The position numbers and the translations under genes are program-made. Below are positions 6,343-8,234 of a DNA stretch of 8,234 bases, in pieces. The notes under the pieces were generated by a model. It was not told where the DNA came from. It saw only the letters and a list, made by a program, of their open reading frames with translations, and did no database searches. Origin of the DNA: Pseudomonadota bacterium (GTDB taxonomy: Bacteria; Bdellovibrionota_B; Oligoflexia; Oligoflexales; JAPPIL01); assembly GCA_028877195.1 (NCBI GenBank), contig JAPPIL010000029.1, positions 1 to 8,234 on the forward strand, written 5' to 3'. How positions within the stretch are numbered: position 1 is the stretch's first letter; the number at the start of each line of letters is the position of its first letter.

Positions 6343-7128
6343 TTGGTAAGTCTAACAAATGTGCGCAAAGCGTTTAACGACACCGAAGTCTTGCGCTCCG
6401 TGAGCTTCCATATCGCTACAGGTGAACGGGTCAGCTTGATCGGTATCGGCGGTTGCGGAAAAACCACGCTCTTACGCCTGATGCTTAACTTGCTGCCGCT
6501 TGACGATGGTCAAATCAAGATCATGGGAGCAACACAGGAGGATGATGAGTGGCCGACGATCATCAAAAAAATCGGCATCGCCTTCCAGCATGGTGGTTTA
6601 TTTGATTCTATGACTGTCGAGCAAAATCTGCTATTTGCCATGCATCGCATGACTACTTTCGATCGTGCCAAGATGACCGCAAAAATAGTTTACTTGCTTG
6701 AACAAACCAGACTGCAAAAAGCCCTGCATCTTTTTCCGTATCAATTATCTGGCGGCATGCAGCGCCGTGTCGGTATCGCACGTGCTCTTGCTATTGAGCC
6801 GACCCTTGCCATCTTCGATGAGCCTGCTGCGGGTCTTGACCCAGTTACGTCAACGCTTATCCTTGATATGATTGTTAACCTTTGCACCGATCTTAACAGT
6901 TCCCTGTTGATTGCGACATCTAACGTTGAGATAGCGATCCGCTTTGCTGATCGTCTGCTCATTCTCCATGAGGGGTCGATCATCGCTGATGGTAATTGGC
7001 GCGACTTACTGGTCAACGGCAGTGAGTGGGTAAAACATTTCTTAAGCGTGCGGCTTGTGGGGCTTGATCGCCAGGCGGCAGCATCGCTCTCGCTGCCTGC
7101 GGCATTTGTGAAACAGCATTGGGCTTAA
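6343..7128 (+). CDS. MlaF/Mkl-like ABC transporter ATP-binding protein with altered H-loop
   Basis: Cytoplasmic ATPase subunit resembling MlaF, which powers phospholipid movement between outer and inner membranes with the MlaE permease. The 261 residues carry Walker A G34-I-G-G-C-G-K40-T-T, a Q-loop F-Q82-H-G-G-L-F-D-S-M-T-V (the G-x-L-F-D-S-M-T-V form is typical of MlaF/Mkl), signature L-S-G-G-M-Q (135-140), Walker B L-A-I-F-D159-E160-P and D-loop G-L-D (164-166). The switch histidine is missing: the segment reads A-T-S193-N-V-E-I where S-H-D or T-H-D is usual. TTG at 6343 is the first start codon after an in-frame stop; the next candidate is GTG at 6361, and neither has a strong Shine-Dalgarno. 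No permease or MCE-protein gene adjoins it, so lipid transport is inferred from family only. It overlaps the downstream HAD gene. Confidence 0.87.
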   Translation: MVSLTNVRKAFNDTEVLRSVSFHIATGERVSLIGIGGCGKTTLLRLMLNLLPLDDGQIKIMGATQEDDEWPTIIKKIGIAFQHGGLFDSMTVEQNLLFAMHRMTTFDRAKMTAKIVYLLEQTRLQKALHLFPYQLSGGMQRRVGIARALAIEPTLAIFDEPAAGLDPVTSTLILDMIVNLCTDLNSSLLIATSNVEIAIRFADRLLILHEGSIIADGNWRDLLVNGSEWVKHFLSVRLVGLDRQAAASLSLPAAFVKQHWA

Positions 7129-7991
7129 CGACAGTGGTAGCAACACCAAAACTATTGATCTTTGACATCGACAATACTCTTTTTGACTGGTTGCCTTACT
7201 ACGCATACAGCAACAAAGCTTTGCTCGACAAACTGGAGGAGATTAGCTTTGTGCCGTATGGAGTGCTTAAACGTGAGTTCAAACAACTGCTCGGACATTA
7301 CGGCAAGCGTCGCCCGTCCTTTATTGTTCATGAGCTTGCTTCGGTGCGCAAGAAAATGCCGCAGCTTGATCCGCTCTTTTTGAATGAAATCTGCACGAGC
7401 ATTTGTTTGGATGCCAAGAAAAATGCCCTCAATCCCTACCCTGAAGTCCATGCAACATTGGCGCTGATCAAGAAACGTTTTCCTGACTTACGTATCGCGG
7501 CGTTGACTGATTCACCTGCGATTGAAGCGGTGTGGAAACTGACCATGTTAGAAATTGAAGGGTTCTTTGACAGTGTGTATGGGTTAAATGTGTTCCCACT
7601 AGTTGCCACCGCTCAAATAGCATCGCTGCAGTCCTCTGCTTGGCGGCGGTATCGTGGCGAGACGCATGCTTTACCAGCACGCTATGAAAAACCCAGCACT
7701 AAAGGTCTTAACCTCATCATTCAGCACTACGGCATCGCAGATCATGAACGCGACACAGTTGTTTTTGTCGGTGATAATTTACGCAAGGATGTCGCTTTGG
7801 GGAAGAAGGCAGGCGTGTTCACCTGTTGGTCAGAGTTCAGTTGTGGCGAGCATAGCCCAGCTTTGCAACGCACGTTATCTCTTTCGCCACGCGAAAAAAT
7901 AATTCAAAACACTCCGACCGCAGAAGATCTGCGCACCCGACCTGATGCTAGCTTACATTCTTTTTCTGACCTATTGGATTATCTCGGCTAA
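7119..7991 (+). CDS. HAD-superfamily hydrolase (subfamily IA-like phosphatase)
   Basis: Predicted cytoplasmic phosphohydrolase; the substrate is unknown. All four HAD motifs are visible in 290 residues: motif I D16-I-D18-N-T, motif II L-T130-D-S, motif III Lys191 in E-K-P-S, and motif IV G-D219-N-L-R-K-D224. A helical cap of about 85 residues (roughly 25-110) lies between motifs I and II, as in class C1 enzymes such as the nucleotidase YjjG and phosphoglycolate phosphatase. About 20 residues before motif III (168-190) look like an insertion relative to short family members. TTG at 7119 overlaps the ABC ATPase stop by 10 bases. GTG at 7134, six bases after that stop, is an equally plausible start that leaves the fold intact. 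Either arrangement suggests translational coupling. No terminator is seen after it. Confidence 0.85.
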   Translation: MGLTTVVATPKLLIFDIDNTLFDWLPYYAYSNKALLDKLEEISFVPYGVLKREFKQLLGHYGKRRPSFIVHELASVRKKMPQLDPLFLNEICTSICLDAKKNALNPYPEVHATLALIKKRFPDLRIAALTDSPAIEAVWKLTMLEIEGFFDSVYGLNVFPLVATAQIASLQSSAWRRYRGETHALPARYEKPSTKGLNLIIQHYGIADHERDTVVFVGDNLRKDVALGKKAGVFTCWSEFSCGEHSPALQRTLSLSPREKIIQNTPTAEDLRTRPDASLHSFSDLLDYLG

Positions 7992-8042
7992 CTAAATTTT
8001 GAGGTATTGCTAACAACCGCAGGGGCATGAACAGCGAGTCTT

Positions 8043-8234
8043 CTAACCAAGATTGCGCTTGATCAGAGTCAACTCCCGCTTTGAAATTTTGGCTGCTTTG
8101 CAGATGATTTTCTCATCGACACCCTCCAGTATGAACCGCTTAACCATCTCTAATTTACCTTGCTCAATACCTTGCTCAACACCTTGCTCAATACCTTGCT
8201 CAATACCTTGCTCAATACCTTGCTTCATAATGTA
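8043..8234 (-). CDS. C-terminal part of an Rpn/PD-(D/E)XK transposase-like protein, cut by the window edge
   Basis: The frame is open to the right edge (codons TAC ATT precede ATG at 8228), so this is probably the end of a longer gene. Visible are repeats of E-Q-G-I/V, then a short helical tail with K-L-E-M-V-K-R-F-I-L-E-G and I-S-K-R-E-L near the end. Such a repeat-plus-tail ending is typical of Rpn-family recombination-promoting nucleases, which carry a PD-(D/E)XK nuclease domain at the N-terminus; that domain would lie outside the window. The ATG at 8228 could also be an internal start for a separate 61-residue protein. The gene converges on the HAD gene with 51 bases between the two stop codons. 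Confidence 0.65.
   Translation of the reverse strand, partial: YIMKQGIEQGIEQGIEQGVEQGIEQGKLEMVKRFILEGVDEKIICKAAKISKRELTLIKRNLG
8157..8228 (-). repeat. 12-base in-frame tandem repeat coding for E-Q-G-I units
   Basis: The plus-strand unit ACCTTGCTCAAT occurs six times from 8157 to 8228. The second copy has one change (ending AAC, which gives Val for Ile), and the last diverges at its end (TTCAT). On the coding strand each unit encodes E-Q-G-I or E-Q-G-V. Because the unit is four codons, changes in copy number keep the reading frame. Confidence 0.92.

Noticed and set aside
6305..6349. 14-codon ORF (ATG 6305) overlapping the ABC ATPase start, a possible upstream coupling ORF
   Set aside because: No Shine-Dalgarno precedes it and such short ORFs are expected by chance; only the overlap with TTG 6343 is suggestive.

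Overview
The window looks like a chromosomal segment of a gammaproteobacterium. The evidence is a long Prc/Tsp-type tail-specific protease with a signal peptide, an MlaF-type ABC ATPase, and an Rpn-type nuclease/transposase tail. A type 2 (FMN-dependent) isopentenyl diphosphate isomerase is unusual in this class. From memory it occurs in lineages such as Legionella and Coxiella that use mevalonate, so a Legionellales-like or other host-associated lineage is possible. That placement is inference only. No rRNA, tRNA, CRISPR array or complete insertion sequence was found.

Layout. Positions 1-131 hold only hairpins, including a likely intrinsic terminator for the first gene. Three genes then lie on the minus strand, read right to left: fni/idi2 (isopentenyl diphosphate isomerase, 4965-6059), alaS (alanyl-tRNA synthetase, 2303-4912) and prc (periplasmic tail-specific protease, 132-2186). 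The gaps are 52 and 116 bases. A divergent intergenic region (6060-6342) with three 15-base tandem repeats separates them from two plus-strand genes that overlap by 10 bases: an MlaF/Mkl-like ABC ATPase (6343-7128) and a HAD-family phosphatase (7119-7991). A partial minus-strand gene runs off the right edge (8043-8234). It is the tail of an Rpn/PD-(D/E)XK transposase-like protein with a 12-base repeat encoding E-Q-G-I units.

How the genes relate. The leftward genes are housekeeping functions (isoprenoid precursor isomerisation, tRNA charging, envelope proteolysis) and may be partly co-transcribed. The ABC ATPase resembles the lipid-transport Mla ATPase, but no permease or substrate-binding gene is next to it. 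It is instead coupled to a HAD hydrolase.

Most notable points: (1) a 53-base near-perfect direct repeat has copied the alaS ribosome binding site, TTG start and first 13 codons into the 3' end of the isomerase gene. It supplies the isomerase C-terminus and stop codon and leaves a 16-codon leader-like ORF just upstream of alaS. (2) The ABC ATPase lacks the conserved H-loop histidine (Ser193 instead). (3) The AlaS catalytic core differs from the usual gammaproteobacterial type. (4) The Rpn-like tail has a methionine codon just before its four-residue repeats, as in the gene-within-gene antitoxin arrangement described for E. coli Rpn proteins.
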